Below the pieces are notes generated by a model. It did not search any database and was not told the DNA's origin. It saw only the letters and a program-made list of their open reading frames with translations. A DNA stretch of 64,000 nt, taken from the NCBI GenBank assembly GCA_010909165.1, contig VJWM01000068.1, positions 434,001 to 498,000 of the forward strand, in the 5' to 3' direction. The position numbers and the translations under genes are program-made. Shown in pieces: positions 55,714-64,000 of the stretch. Each line of letters starts with the position of its first letter. Position 1 is the stretch's first letter. The stretch is from Anthoceros angustus (lineage: Eukaryota; Streptophyta; Anthocerotopsida; Anthocerotales; Anthocerotaceae).

Positions 55714-55814
55714 GTGAGACGGGGAGGCTCTGGCGAAGGGCGCATGAGTGGTGTGGTTAAAATAGCTTACTTTCCATCTCTCTCGTTTGTAACCACCTGC
55801 TCCATTTGGCCATA

Positions 55815-55960
55815 AAAAACAAGCGCCTCATGTCCTAGCCCTTGCTGGGCGTACCCAGCTATCAGGGCAGTCCATGTCACCACATTACATTTTCTGTGTT
55901 CATGCTGTCAAAAACCTGGCGTGAATCTTCAGTTCACCACATTTTGCATGCATGTCCAAG
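55815..55960 (-). pseudogene. PPR gene remnant
   Basis: The minus strand shows NVVTWTALIAGYAQQGLG (about 55890-55838), a typical PPR S-motif end, followed upstream by KCG-like debris. It is short and isolated, at the outer edge of the MED15 inverted duplication. Confidence 0.65.
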
Positions 55961-57340
55961 GGGCAGTTGCCATTCTGGCCTGCGCAGATCGCGAGGGCAA
56001 ATCCGGACCCCGTTTTGGGACTCTGGTCCGAAGGTGGCTGGGATTAATATTCCATGCCCCCTTCCCTCGAAGCTGCCCGCTGCAGGTGTCCCCGGGTCCT
56101 CACGGATCGGAGGGGGCCGGACCGCACTCGTACCTTCCCCCAATGGATGCTGCGCATGCACTCGTCCTAAAAAACATAACATATATTGAAGACGAGGATG
56201 CTTCCTGTGCAAGAGCTACAGGAGGAGCACTCTCTTCCGCAGTCCGCCGGGGTGACAAATGATTTTCCTTGGGTGTTGGGAGTGGGACTGGCCAGAATCA
56301 GGCCTAGGTCCCGCCCGGCCCCCAGTACATTGTCACGACCACGGGCGCTCCCTGCCACAGCTACAACCTGTCATCAATCCGGCCGGCCCGGCAGAAATGC
56401 CTCGCATCACTTGTGTCTGCTGACCGGGATTGCCAGTCCAACATACTCGACCCCTCTTCTCTGGAGTCATGGTATTGTTTTGCGGCTGTGTGCTCGACTA
56501 TTATGCTGCTATGTAGACGGAAGCCTGGAAAGCCAGGGGGATCCGGAGCACACTGGTGGAACGTCCTCATCGAAGGATTGGTGCTCAAACCAGGAGATGC
56601 AGCTGTGGCCCACAGCTGCATTAGGCTGTTTCACTCAGAATTTGTGAATAAACATCCCTAGCTATTCGGAGGAGGAGGTCCCCGCTGTCTAGGCTGCACC
56701 AATGATGCAGCTGCTGAGGCTGGCGCAACCTCGAGAACCTCAGCTCAAGCTTGCCTGCTACTGTACAGCCGGCAAGGGCTGCCAGCTTTTCCAAAATGGT
56801 TATTGCGCCCTTAAGGCTTCTTACCCTCCACACCTTCTGCTTCAATGCAACTTTCTCCACGGTTCACCACCATCACGATACGGCCCCCCGGGCCTTAGCT
56901 TTTTGTTCAACCCTAACCAAGCGCTCATGGTGAGCAGACTACCTTACACTTTGCGTCTTCCTGGTTCTGAGAAGCTGGAAGTTCAAACGTATCCTTATCT
57001 AAGATAATACCTACTTTGATTCCGGGAAGTGGAGTTTAAATTAGATAAAATGGTATTTTTAGATAGGTAGTTGATAAAAATAGTTTAGTAAGATATGTGG
57101 TTAGTGGTAGTGAGGGGTTTACTTAGTGCTCAAATGACTAGTCTGATTTAGGCAGTTTACAAGCTTCGTGGTGAAGGAAGCCAGCCTATTTAAGAGGCTA
57201 GCTCTGAGCATTTAGTTCTAGCACTCTTGTGGGGGATAGGCTGGGTGGCATCCGGCCAAGCCTGCTTGTTTCTCATGGCATTTTTATATGGGTACTAACT
57301 TGTAGTTTATTTGACGCATCTAAGGGGCACTAGTGATGGA
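55960..57340. other. Intergenic DNA without recognised genes
   Basis: Short open frames only. 56456-56650 (plus) gives a Trp/Cys-containing segment that may be a further PPR-tail relic (GDAAVAHSCIRLFHSEFVNK), but this is too weak to call. AT content rises after 57000. Confidence 0.4.
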
Positions 57341-57350
57341 GTTTGAGGAG

Positions 57351-57437
57351 GATCATACCGCGATGGGATATAGATGAGAATTGGGAGGAAGGGGAGCCCT
57401 CCTTCCAATTCTCATCAATGTCCATCGCGCTTTGATC
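57351..57437. repeat. 87-nt near-perfect hairpin
   Basis: Left arm GATCATACCGCGATGGGATA.. and right arm ..CCATCGCGCTTTGATC pair along about 40 nt, with small internal loops at tac/aag and gatat/aatgt and a 3-4 nt apical loop near 57395. The longest uninterrupted stretch is AGATGAGAATTGG / CCAATTCTCATC. It could be a small-RNA precursor-like foldback or a remnant of an inverted insertion. The sequence alone does not decide. Confidence 0.7.
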
Positions 57438-57719
57438 GAGCCTTATACGAAGGAGGTTCCTCATGAGGAGGAGGTGTACACGCTAAACAACGGTGAAGGG
57501 TCATTACATCTACACGACATGGAAAAGGTACATGCTCAAGCTTGCGTGCATGAAGATATGCATGTACCTTTTAATCAAGCTTAAGCCTCAATGTCCTTAG
57601 TAGCATAGTTATCGTCCTAGAACGACCCTTCACTGCTCTCAAGCATGACTAAGACGGCATCGGCACATATGCAACAGGCCAGCTCGTCAATGTTAGGATG
57701 GGAACCATCCTTTCATTAA

Positions 57720-58850
57720 TTTTCAACCCGGTTGGGAAGGATGGGAACCATCCTTATAGAATTTTTCAACCCAGTTGGGAAAAAATAACAATGATGTAGC
57801 CCGGTTGCGCAAAAATAACAGTCTTGCAGCCCGGTTGCGCAAAGATATCAATCTTGCAGCCCGGTTGGACAAATATAACAATCTTGCAGCCTGGTTGGGC
57901 AAAGAAAACAATCTTGCAACCCGGTTGCGCAAATATAACAATCTTGCAGCCCGGTTGGGCAAAGAAAACAATCTTGCAGCCCGGTTGGGCAAAAGAAAAA
58001 CAATCTTGCAGCCCGGTTGGGCAAAGAAAAACAATCTTCCAGCCCGGTTCGACGAAAAAAAAAACAATCTTGCAGCCCGGTTGGGCAAAGAAAACAATCT
58101 TGCAGCTCGGTTGGGCAAAGAAAACAATCTTGCAACCCGGTTGGGTAAAAATAATAATCTTGCAACCTGATTGGGTAAAAATAACAATCTTCCAGCCCTG
58201 TGGACAAAAATAACAATCTTTCAGCCCGGTTGGGCAAAAATAACAATCTTGCAGCCCAATTGGGCAAAAATAACAATCTTGCAGCCCGGTTGGGCAAACA
58301 TAACAATCTTGCAGCCCGATTTGGCAAAAAAAATAATCTTGTAGCTCGGTTGGGCAAAAATAACAATTTTGCAACCTTGTTGAGTAAAAATAATAATCTT
58401 TCAGCTGGGTGGGAAAAAATAACAAACTTGCAGCCCGGTTGGGAAAAAGTAGCAATCTTGCAGCCCGGTTTGGCAAAAATAACAATCTTGCAGCCCGGTT
58501 GAGAAAACATAACAATCTTGTAGCCCGATTTGGCAAAAATAACAATCTTGTAGCTCGGTTGGACGAAAATAACAATTTTGCAACCCTGTTGGGTAAAAAT
58601 AATAATCTTTCAGCCCGGTGGACAAAAATAACAATCTTGCAGCCCGGTTAGGCAAAAATAACAAACTTGCAACCCGGTTGGGAAAAAATAACAAACTTGC
58701 AGCCCCGTTGGCAAAAAATAACAACCTTGCAGCCCGGTTTGGCAAAAATAACAACCTTGCAGCCCGGTTTGGCAAAAATAAAATCTTTCAGCCCGGTTGG
58801 GCAAAAATCCCAATAACAAATAACAATCTTCAACCTAGTTGGTCAAATTT
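57720..58850. repeat. 30-bp minisatellite array, about 37 copies
   Basis: The consensus unit is aaaaataacaatcttgcagc plus ccggttgggc. Copies vary at a few positions (cagcccgg/caacccgg/cagctcgg, ggc/ggt/gga). Because the unit is a multiple of three, long open frames appear on both strands as 10-residue repeats (KNNNLAARLG, LFLPNRAARL). I do not call these genes. Confidence 0.95.
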
Positions 58851-60192
58851 GTTCTTAGAGGAGACTGGAGAGTAGGTTCACCCGGGCGCGCTGGCCTCCC
58901 TCGTGTTCTGCGCCACATTACTCCCTTCTGTATCCGAGCCCCGAGGCCAGCACACGTAGTGCACGCCCATCGCCTTCATCTTCCTCTCGCGTACGTCTCG
59001 GGGACTGTCAGGCCGGGCTGAAGGTAAAGATCACCATCTCGCCCTCCTCCTCTAACTACGACGGTGCCAGACTCCCCTGCCTAGCGGCAGCAGTAACTTG
59101 TTCTACGTTGGAGGAAAGAGCATGGGATGGACCACCCCTTCCTTCGACACTAGGGGAGACATTCTCGGCTTCAGGTCCGGTGTCTGATACTTCAGCAGCA
59201 CCAAGGTCGGTGACTGCAATGCCGGAAAGCGCTTCAACATCCAGTCTTGGCACGACTATCCAAACTGGCCCTGGGTAGCAATAATCTGTCGGGTACGATT
59301 TCCTCCTGAAGGTCTGGGAGGATTGCCACTGACATACTTGTTAGAGTAGATTACGCACTCAGCATATTTAGGATGCACTTATTTGAGATGCATTAATTTA
59401 CGTTTATTTAATTGGTTAGGTTTCGCACCTCATCAGTCACGACGGTTCGTCTTGCACCATCATGCGACTCTTAATAATTTGTACTTGCTTGTTTAATCGA
59501 TCGGTTACTTTGCATAAACTCGTGATGGTATCGAGCATCGAGCGTAACCGAGAATGAATAGCGGATGCCGCTGCGAGGCACATCCCGTACTGTGGCAGGA
59601 TGGTGTGCATCGCCGGGACACCATGATGGCCGAGAAGGTCATCAAACTTACTTCGTACAAAATCTTTGTTGTATCTTCTGCCCGCGATGGCCCGTAGGAG
59701 GGGCCATCGCTCTATCAATGCCTTAATTGCGGGTGGCCGTCTACCACGGCCAGCCGAAAGGATTACCCACAATCCAAACAATTCCAGACCCATTTGGCAG
59801 CATACAGCCACACACTTCACCGCACGTCCGACAAACTCCACTAATTCCCTTTGCGATTTGCAAGCCACTCTTGATGAATTGGCAAACAAACAAGATCGCA
59901 TTTTCACTATCTTGGATCGCAGAACTCGAAACCTCGAGAGGATCATTGAACTTTTTCTTCAAATTGTGACCCACCTTGACAGGCCACGAGAGGAAATTCA
60001 GGTTCTTCGTTACTTGGATCATCCTCCCATGGATTTGTGACCCAAGAATTTGGAAACGTTGCGTCGGTTGGTGGAGGATGCCATACACCTCTTCTCCTAT
60101 CCGATGACAATTGCCACAGCAATCTTCTCTACAGTTGGTAGCACTCTGCAGCAACAATAGCAAATTACCTGAGGAATCTGGCCAACTGAACA
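58851..60192. other. Region 5' of the copia fragment
   Basis: No clear gene. A possible LTR-like stretch begins at about 59338 (tgttagagtagattac) and is AT-rich to 59430, but no second LTR is found. A minus-strand open frame at 59437-59946 (169 codons; ALIERWPLLRAIAGRRYNKD, LHSMLDTITSL-like helix-forming text) is not recognised. Confidence 0.4.
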
Positions 60193-60609
60193 ATGGGAAC
60201 TGTGGTGCATAATTACAATGTGGAAATCAAGGATCGAGACCGTTTTAATGGGCAGGACTACGACACTTGGGTTGTCCGAATGACTTCCATCCTCGACGAG
60301 GCTGACCTTATGGGTGTGGTGGATGGCACTGATCCAAAAGTGGTGTTAGATGCTACGGCCTCAAATCAAGCGGCCGTTGATGCATGGAAGAAGAAAGATA
60401 AAAAGGCAAGGAAGCCGATCCTTGCTGGCCTTGAACGGCCCATGCTACACCAAGTAGATGGGACTACCACCTCAAAACAAGCCTGGACTCAACTTGCTAA
60501 TCTCTACCAAGCTGAGGACTTGGGCACCATGGTGGCAGCAGTTAAAAATCTCTTTTCTCTACAAATGAGAGAGTCAAACACGGTTCAAGGCCACATCACA
60601 CAGTTTTAA
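60193..60609 (+). pseudogene. Copia gag (UBN2-type), truncated by a stop
   Basis: It begins MGTVVHNYNVEIKDRDRFNG and contains YDTWVVRMTSILDEADLMG, KQAWTQLANLYQAEDLGTMV and NLFSLQMRESNTVQGHITQF, the hallmarks of copia gag (nucleocapsid precursor). A TAA after HITQF interrupts a frame that continues TARSKMASVGWRL and ATAMFPTTLPSTYNDLI, which are the next conserved gag positions. The stop is therefore a lesion, not the natural end. Confidence 0.8.
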
Positions 60610-61051
60610 ACAGCACGCTCCAAGATGGCAAGTGTAGGCTGGAGGCTTACCAAAGTTGAAGCAACGGCAATGTTTCCGACAACACTCCCTTCCACCTACA
60701 ATGATTTGATCACATCTCAAAACCCTAGAATTCGTGATGCCCGATGTCTATTAAAGATAGGACATCAGGAGCCAAGGCACAGGCTGAGGGAGTGCTAACA
60801 GAGGTTCTCTAAGCATTCATCCAAGACAGCACAACAAGGGGAACGGCCAGCACCTCAAGATCCAACAGGATCATGTCCGTTGGCCGTGGTCGAGGTCGAG
60901 GATGCCCTTTCTGTCCTCAACAACGGGATAGTTCACACAGCCGTGGTGCACAATCTCCTCGACCTGAACACAACAACGAAAAACAGGTAATTGTAACTGG
61001 TGTGGCATCCCAGGCCACTGCGAGAACGAATGCAAGAAAAAGGTATCTAAC

Positions 61052-61510
61052 ATGCCTCAGAGGACTAACTCCTCTGCAAACACTATAACCACTGCTAGAC
61101 GAGCACCTATGACTGCCTCACCTGGCATCATGGCTGTCTACCTTACCCGGAATCCTGTCGACTATCATGGCTGGTACTTGGATTCTTGTGCCTCTGTGCA
61201 CATATGCCACACTAAATCCTTCTTTGCTACTTATGAAGCAATATCTTCAGACACTTTCGTGCTCTTGGGAGACAACTCTGGCCTAAGAGTCGCTGGGAGA
61301 GGCACAGTTCCTCTAAGTAAATCACAAGTCACCTTACTTAACGTGTTTCATGTCCCTGTCATGGTGAAGAATCTGATCTCCGTTGCCTTGTTGATGAAGA
61401 TGCAGATATTTACCCTTGTTTTTGACCAAAACTGCTGTACGATGAAAAGACGTGGTCATGATCAAATTTCTAGCGTGGACACAACTGCATTCCAGTTGAG
61501 GCAGATTTGA
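61052..61510 (+). pseudogene. Copia protease / pre-integrase fragment
   Basis: YHGWYLDSCASVHICHT is the aspartic protease active site, with Cys where the usual DSGA has Gly. FVLLGDNSGLRVAGRGTV and NVFHVPVMVKNLISVALL follow, as in copia polyproteins. The frame ends at a TGA before any GAG-pre-integrase HHCC motif. The zinc knuckle just upstream (60988-61030) is in a different frame, indicating decay. Confidence 0.8.
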
Positions 61511-61932
61511 GATGTGCAGGGTACATTCCTCAACGAATACATGGTTATGAGGTCCTTCCGGATGCAGAGGAAGAGCTTACATTTCAACCGCATCGCCGAG
61601 GACCATCACAATTCTGGGCAAAGGAGGTATGTATCAGCGAAAAAGATAGTCTGAAGGCACAAGTTGTTTCTTTGAGTGCCAGAAGGTTGCAGACGACAAC
61701 AAGTGAACTTTTGGAAGATGGGCAGCAAACGTTGGATGATGTATGGCAGCCTGCCTGCACAGTTGACGACCCCAAGTGTGATGTGAACGAAGACGAGAAG
61801 GCCTTGGAAGAAAACGACGAATTTGAAGACGAAGAAGATGAGCGCATTAGAAACCTGGCTGTTGTCTTAGACTCTGTGACAGGAGAGGCAGTAGACGAGT
61901 CGCAGTTGAGCCCTCCCAATGATCCATTGTAG
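61507..61932 (+). CDS. Unrecognised acidic-tailed ORF fragment
   Basis: An open frame without an ATG at its start, so probably an internal or 3' exon piece or a transposon fragment. The text is Gln/Arg-rich first (FQPHRRGPSQFWAKEVCISE), then strongly acidic (NEDEKALEENDEFEDEEDER), and closes SVTGEAVDESQLSPPNDPL. The acidic end is reminiscent of C-termini of hAT-type transposases, but I see no dimerisation motif to prove it. Confidence 0.3.
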   Translation: MRCAGYIPQRIHGYEVLPDAEEELTFQPHRRGPSQFWAKEVCISEKDSLKAQVVSLSARRLQTTTSELLEDGQQTLDDVWQPACTVDDPKCDVNEDEKALEENDEFEDEEDERIRNLAVVLDSVTGEAVDESQLSPPNDPL

Positions 61933-62224
61933 ACGTCCTGTATTTGGTCTGACGGTATTAAACGATAAGTTTTGTGGTCGGATAGAGGTATACAGTTCAA
62001 GGTTGGCCACTCCCATAGTTTGCAGTTAAAAAACCTTCTTCAAGTGGCAGAATTTTAATTTTCTTTCCTCCGCTTTGGAGCATTGCTTTAGGGTTCAACT
62101 ATCGCCGCCACCGCGATAGTTTATTACACGCACATGGAACCGCGTGAAACCGTTGTTTCGAAAATGGGATCTATCGGACAAGGGTGGACATACGTCACTA
62201 ACGTGAAAAAATCATAGTTTCCAG

Positions 62225-62862
62225 AAAGGTGCGATGTGTGTCAAGAGGGTCCACCAACAACTGAAGAGGGTTTGTATATTCCCCCTCTTGAAGGTTTAGG
62301 GTGTTATCGGCAAGTGCGTGCAAAACACGCCAACTTGGTTGAACCTCCACCACAGCCCAAACCTCCTAAATGCAAAAGGACAGAAGTCAATGTCGAGGCA
62401 CGAGCTTCCGGGAAACGGAGGATTCCAGCAGGAGGAGGTGCGGGTGGTGGTCATGACCAACCAACATCCAGACCCACAGCTGCAGTAAAGTTGACTCTGC
62501 TTCCACAAGGAGCATCAGATGGGAAGAGTGGGCCTTCCCAAGGGCCATCACAGTGGCGGCCTAGGCAAAGCAAGGGAGCATCAGGGCTGCTTGATGACAA
62601 CGCATCAACATTGTTCGATGATTTCGGGATTGTGCCAGGGACCACTTTGGAGAATCCTTTCACTACGGCTAAGAAGAATGTCTTGACTGAAATTTGTACT
62701 GATCTATCAGAACAGGGGCTACTGGACAAGGAATGGTTAATCCATGAAGAAGGAACGGACTCCACCCAACAGAATTTTGATCCCATTCCGGCGCTCTGGG
62801 TGAACGGGTATATGGATGCGTTGAGGACGAAGATTGTAGTTGGGTACATTCTATGGGCTTGA
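62225..62862 (+). CDS. Unrecognised ORF with N-terminal CxxC (about 210 aa)
   Basis: An exon-like open frame behind a ttccag acceptor-like site (62216-62224); an in-frame stop lies just before it. It opens RCDVCQEGPPTTEEGLYIPP, has a basic low-complexity middle (PQPKPPKCKRTEVNVEARAS) and ends in a well-formed segment (LLDDNASTLFDDFGIVPGTT, TAKKNVLTEICTDLSEQGLL, DPIPALWVNGYMDALRTKI). No family is recognised. An intact frame of this length with varied composition is unlikely by chance, but the start is unsure. Confidence 0.4.
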
Positions 62863-63079
62863 AGTATGAAGTCCGCAATTCGTAATGAAGCTTCTAATAT
62901 GCACAATGAAGGAGAAGTTCTTTGTGAAGAATTTAATCACCGCTCGGGTCTTGAGTGCGACAAGCCGATTCCAAGGCGATGCAATACTCAAGACCGCGTA
63001 GGGATCGGACGCAATGGCGACAACAAGGTATGTGGACCGTGATGATTATAGCTTCCAAGTTTTTTCTCGATGGCACCAT

Positions 63080-63780
63080 GTCGTATCGTGGAGATGCACT
63101 GTGGCACGACTTGGGCGCATTAGAGTCACATAGCACCCAGGCGGGCCCTTGTGCGCATCAGGCGTGGCAGCGCGACTCGCTAGGTCACATGGTACCTCAA
63201 GACGCGCACTTGGGCGCACCTGGCGGCCATGTGATGCGCGCGCGCCGCACGAGGCCCATTGAGACCTCGGCGCGCCGGGCGCCGCACTAGGGCCCATTGA
63301 GACTGCGCGCCGCACAGATCAACCCCAGCAGGCACTTGCCACGGGCAACATGGCACCTCTATGCGCGCGCGACCGGGTCACATGGCCTCCAGGGCGACTT
63401 GGGCGCAGACCGGGCAACATGGCACCTCTATGCGCGCGCGCCGTGACCGGGTCACATGGCCTCCGCCTCATGCAGACCGCGAGAGGTCTCATGGGCCCCG
63501 CCGATTCGCCGCAATGGGCACCATGAGACGCTTGCGCCGCACTGCGGCACCCCGGTCATGGTGCCCCATTGTCGCGGCTGCGCGCGCGACGCGACACGTG
63601 CGCCGCGCGCCGCGCGCGCACGCGTGAAGACAGTGCGCGCACTTGTGCAAATCGCGGCAATGCGCGTGCACTTGGGCGCACACCAGGCTTGCTCGAGTCC
63701 TGACAAGAGGCGCCGCACCGGGCATGAGGTGCCCGCGCGCGCCGCACTTGCGCGCACTTGTGCGCCTTGGCGCCTTAAGC
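63080..63780. repeat. GC-rich (CGCG) repetitive block
   Basis: Repeats of gg(g/t)cacatggc(a/c)cct, gggcaacatggcacctctatgcgcgcgcg (63345, 63413) and cgccgcacttgcgcgcac. CpG-dense, with open frames in most registers. No gene is assigned. Confidence 0.75.
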
Positions 63781-64000
63781 CCAACCGAGGATGTCTCGTT
63801 AATGTATCCGGTTGATGTATCCGTTAATGGAGTAATGGTTGTCTTTTATTGCGTACATTCGGACTATGCCGGGCGCTTTCTCCAAAAGGAAATAGTTCTA
63901 GGGTTGATGATGACGAAGATGGCCGACCAAGCATGTGAAAGCGATCCTCCGGAGAGCGATGGAGAGGCAAGGAAAAGGCGTCGCAACCACCAAAGCACCG
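63781..64000 (+). other. Window end, possible start of another element
   Basis: Lower GC resumes with a tatccg(g)ttgatgtatccgttaatgg doublet (63804-63830) and a frame reading MTKMADQACESDPPESDGEA near the end. It is cut off by the window, and no identification is possible. Confidence 0.3.

Larger units (their letters stand above)
54310..55790. repeat. Large inverted duplication (arms about 54310-54960 and 55015-55790)
   Basis: The left arm, read in reverse complement, matches the right arm: the start segment (ATGGATGCAGGCGGCGATGG at 54791 minus and 55094 plus), the gattcttcatcagggc block (54679, 55220), the gggtttccgctgaaatag block (54620, 55315), the tcctgacggaggaatggcag block (54435, 55668) and the end (54318-54373 against 55738-55790). 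The spacer is AT-rich and only about 50-100 bp. The right arm has about 120 bp more, including the KIX core exons. Confidence 0.85.
59338..61510 (+). mobile_element. Ty1/copia LTR retrotransposon fragment (gag and protease only)
   Basis: Gag (60193-), a CCHC zinc knuckle (about 60988-61030: CNWCGIPGHCENEC) and a copia protease with gag-pre-integrase-like text (61130-61505) occur in the proper order. Integrase, reverse transcriptase and RNase H are absent downstream, and no paired LTR is found, so this is a truncated copy. Confidence 0.75.

Noticed and set aside
57766-58575. 269-codon minus-strand ORF with LFLPNRAARL repeats
   Set aside because: It follows entirely from a 30-bp tandem unit; similar frames exist on the other strand and no non-repeat domain is attached.

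Overview
This is a eukaryotic plant nuclear window. It has introns with GT-AG borders, two long plant-type PLS-class PPR genes, HINT-type HIT gene exons, Mediator subunit 15 (KIX) fragments, a histone H3 pseudogene and a broken Ty1/copia retroelement. The style of the PPR genes (very long PLS arrays with an E+ tail and an AEKE..VDGQ insertion in the L motifs) is what I associate with ferns or lycophytes. That taxonomic placement is an inference.

Region 1, 39-30104: an apparent giant DNA transposon. It is bounded by a perfect 25-bp terminal inverted repeat (39-63 and 30080-30104), with TA on both outer sides. The interior is a mosaic of direct duplications with units of about 0.6, 1.0, 1.3, 1.4 and 1.5 kb, plus arrays of 200-300 bp repeats that lie in opposite orientation in the left and right halves. 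On the minus strand between 1.4 and 6.3 kb are repeated, frame-broken pieces of one protein. It has a helix-turn-helix segment followed by a DDE integrase-like core (WHMD, RSDY..EH, GPSVHNQ). Other open frames in the element (7.1-9.1, 17.8-20.4, 24-29.4 kb) are shared between its internal copies but I do not recognise them. Copies differ from each other mainly by short indels clustered at CTG/CAG/CCG-type words, so many frame breaks may not be real.

Region 2, 30.1-37.7 kb: a histone H3 pseudogene just outside the element, short tandem repeats, two convergent and unfamiliar genes with Trp-rich hydrophobic repeats (32330-32869 + and 36578-37627 -), an unrecognised minus-strand ORF (33482-34312), a CCCGCC minisatellite and AT-rich spacers.

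Region 3, 37.9-49.7 kb: the gene-rich part. It holds an E+ PPR gene on the minus strand interrupted by a 137-bp tandem duplication (37915-41036), a complete five-exon HINT-type histidine-triad gene on the plus strand (41721-42615), a single-pass membrane protein gene on the minus strand that also carries an internal tandem duplication (43093-44516), and an intact 1066-codon E+ PPR gene on the plus strand (46452-49652).

Region 4, 49.8-56 kb: scattered pieces of MED15-like genes. There are two C-terminal copies (about 50 and 52 kb), a CAG-rich block (53.9-54.3 kb), and an inverted duplication (54310-55790) whose two arms each begin an N-terminal MED15 gene. Only the right arm keeps the KIX core. 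PPR gene debris lies between and beside them.

Region 5, 56-64 kb: an 87-nt near-perfect hairpin, a 1.1-kb array of 30-bp repeats, a gag-protease fragment of a copia retrotransposon, two unrecognised ORFs and a GC-rich repetitive end.
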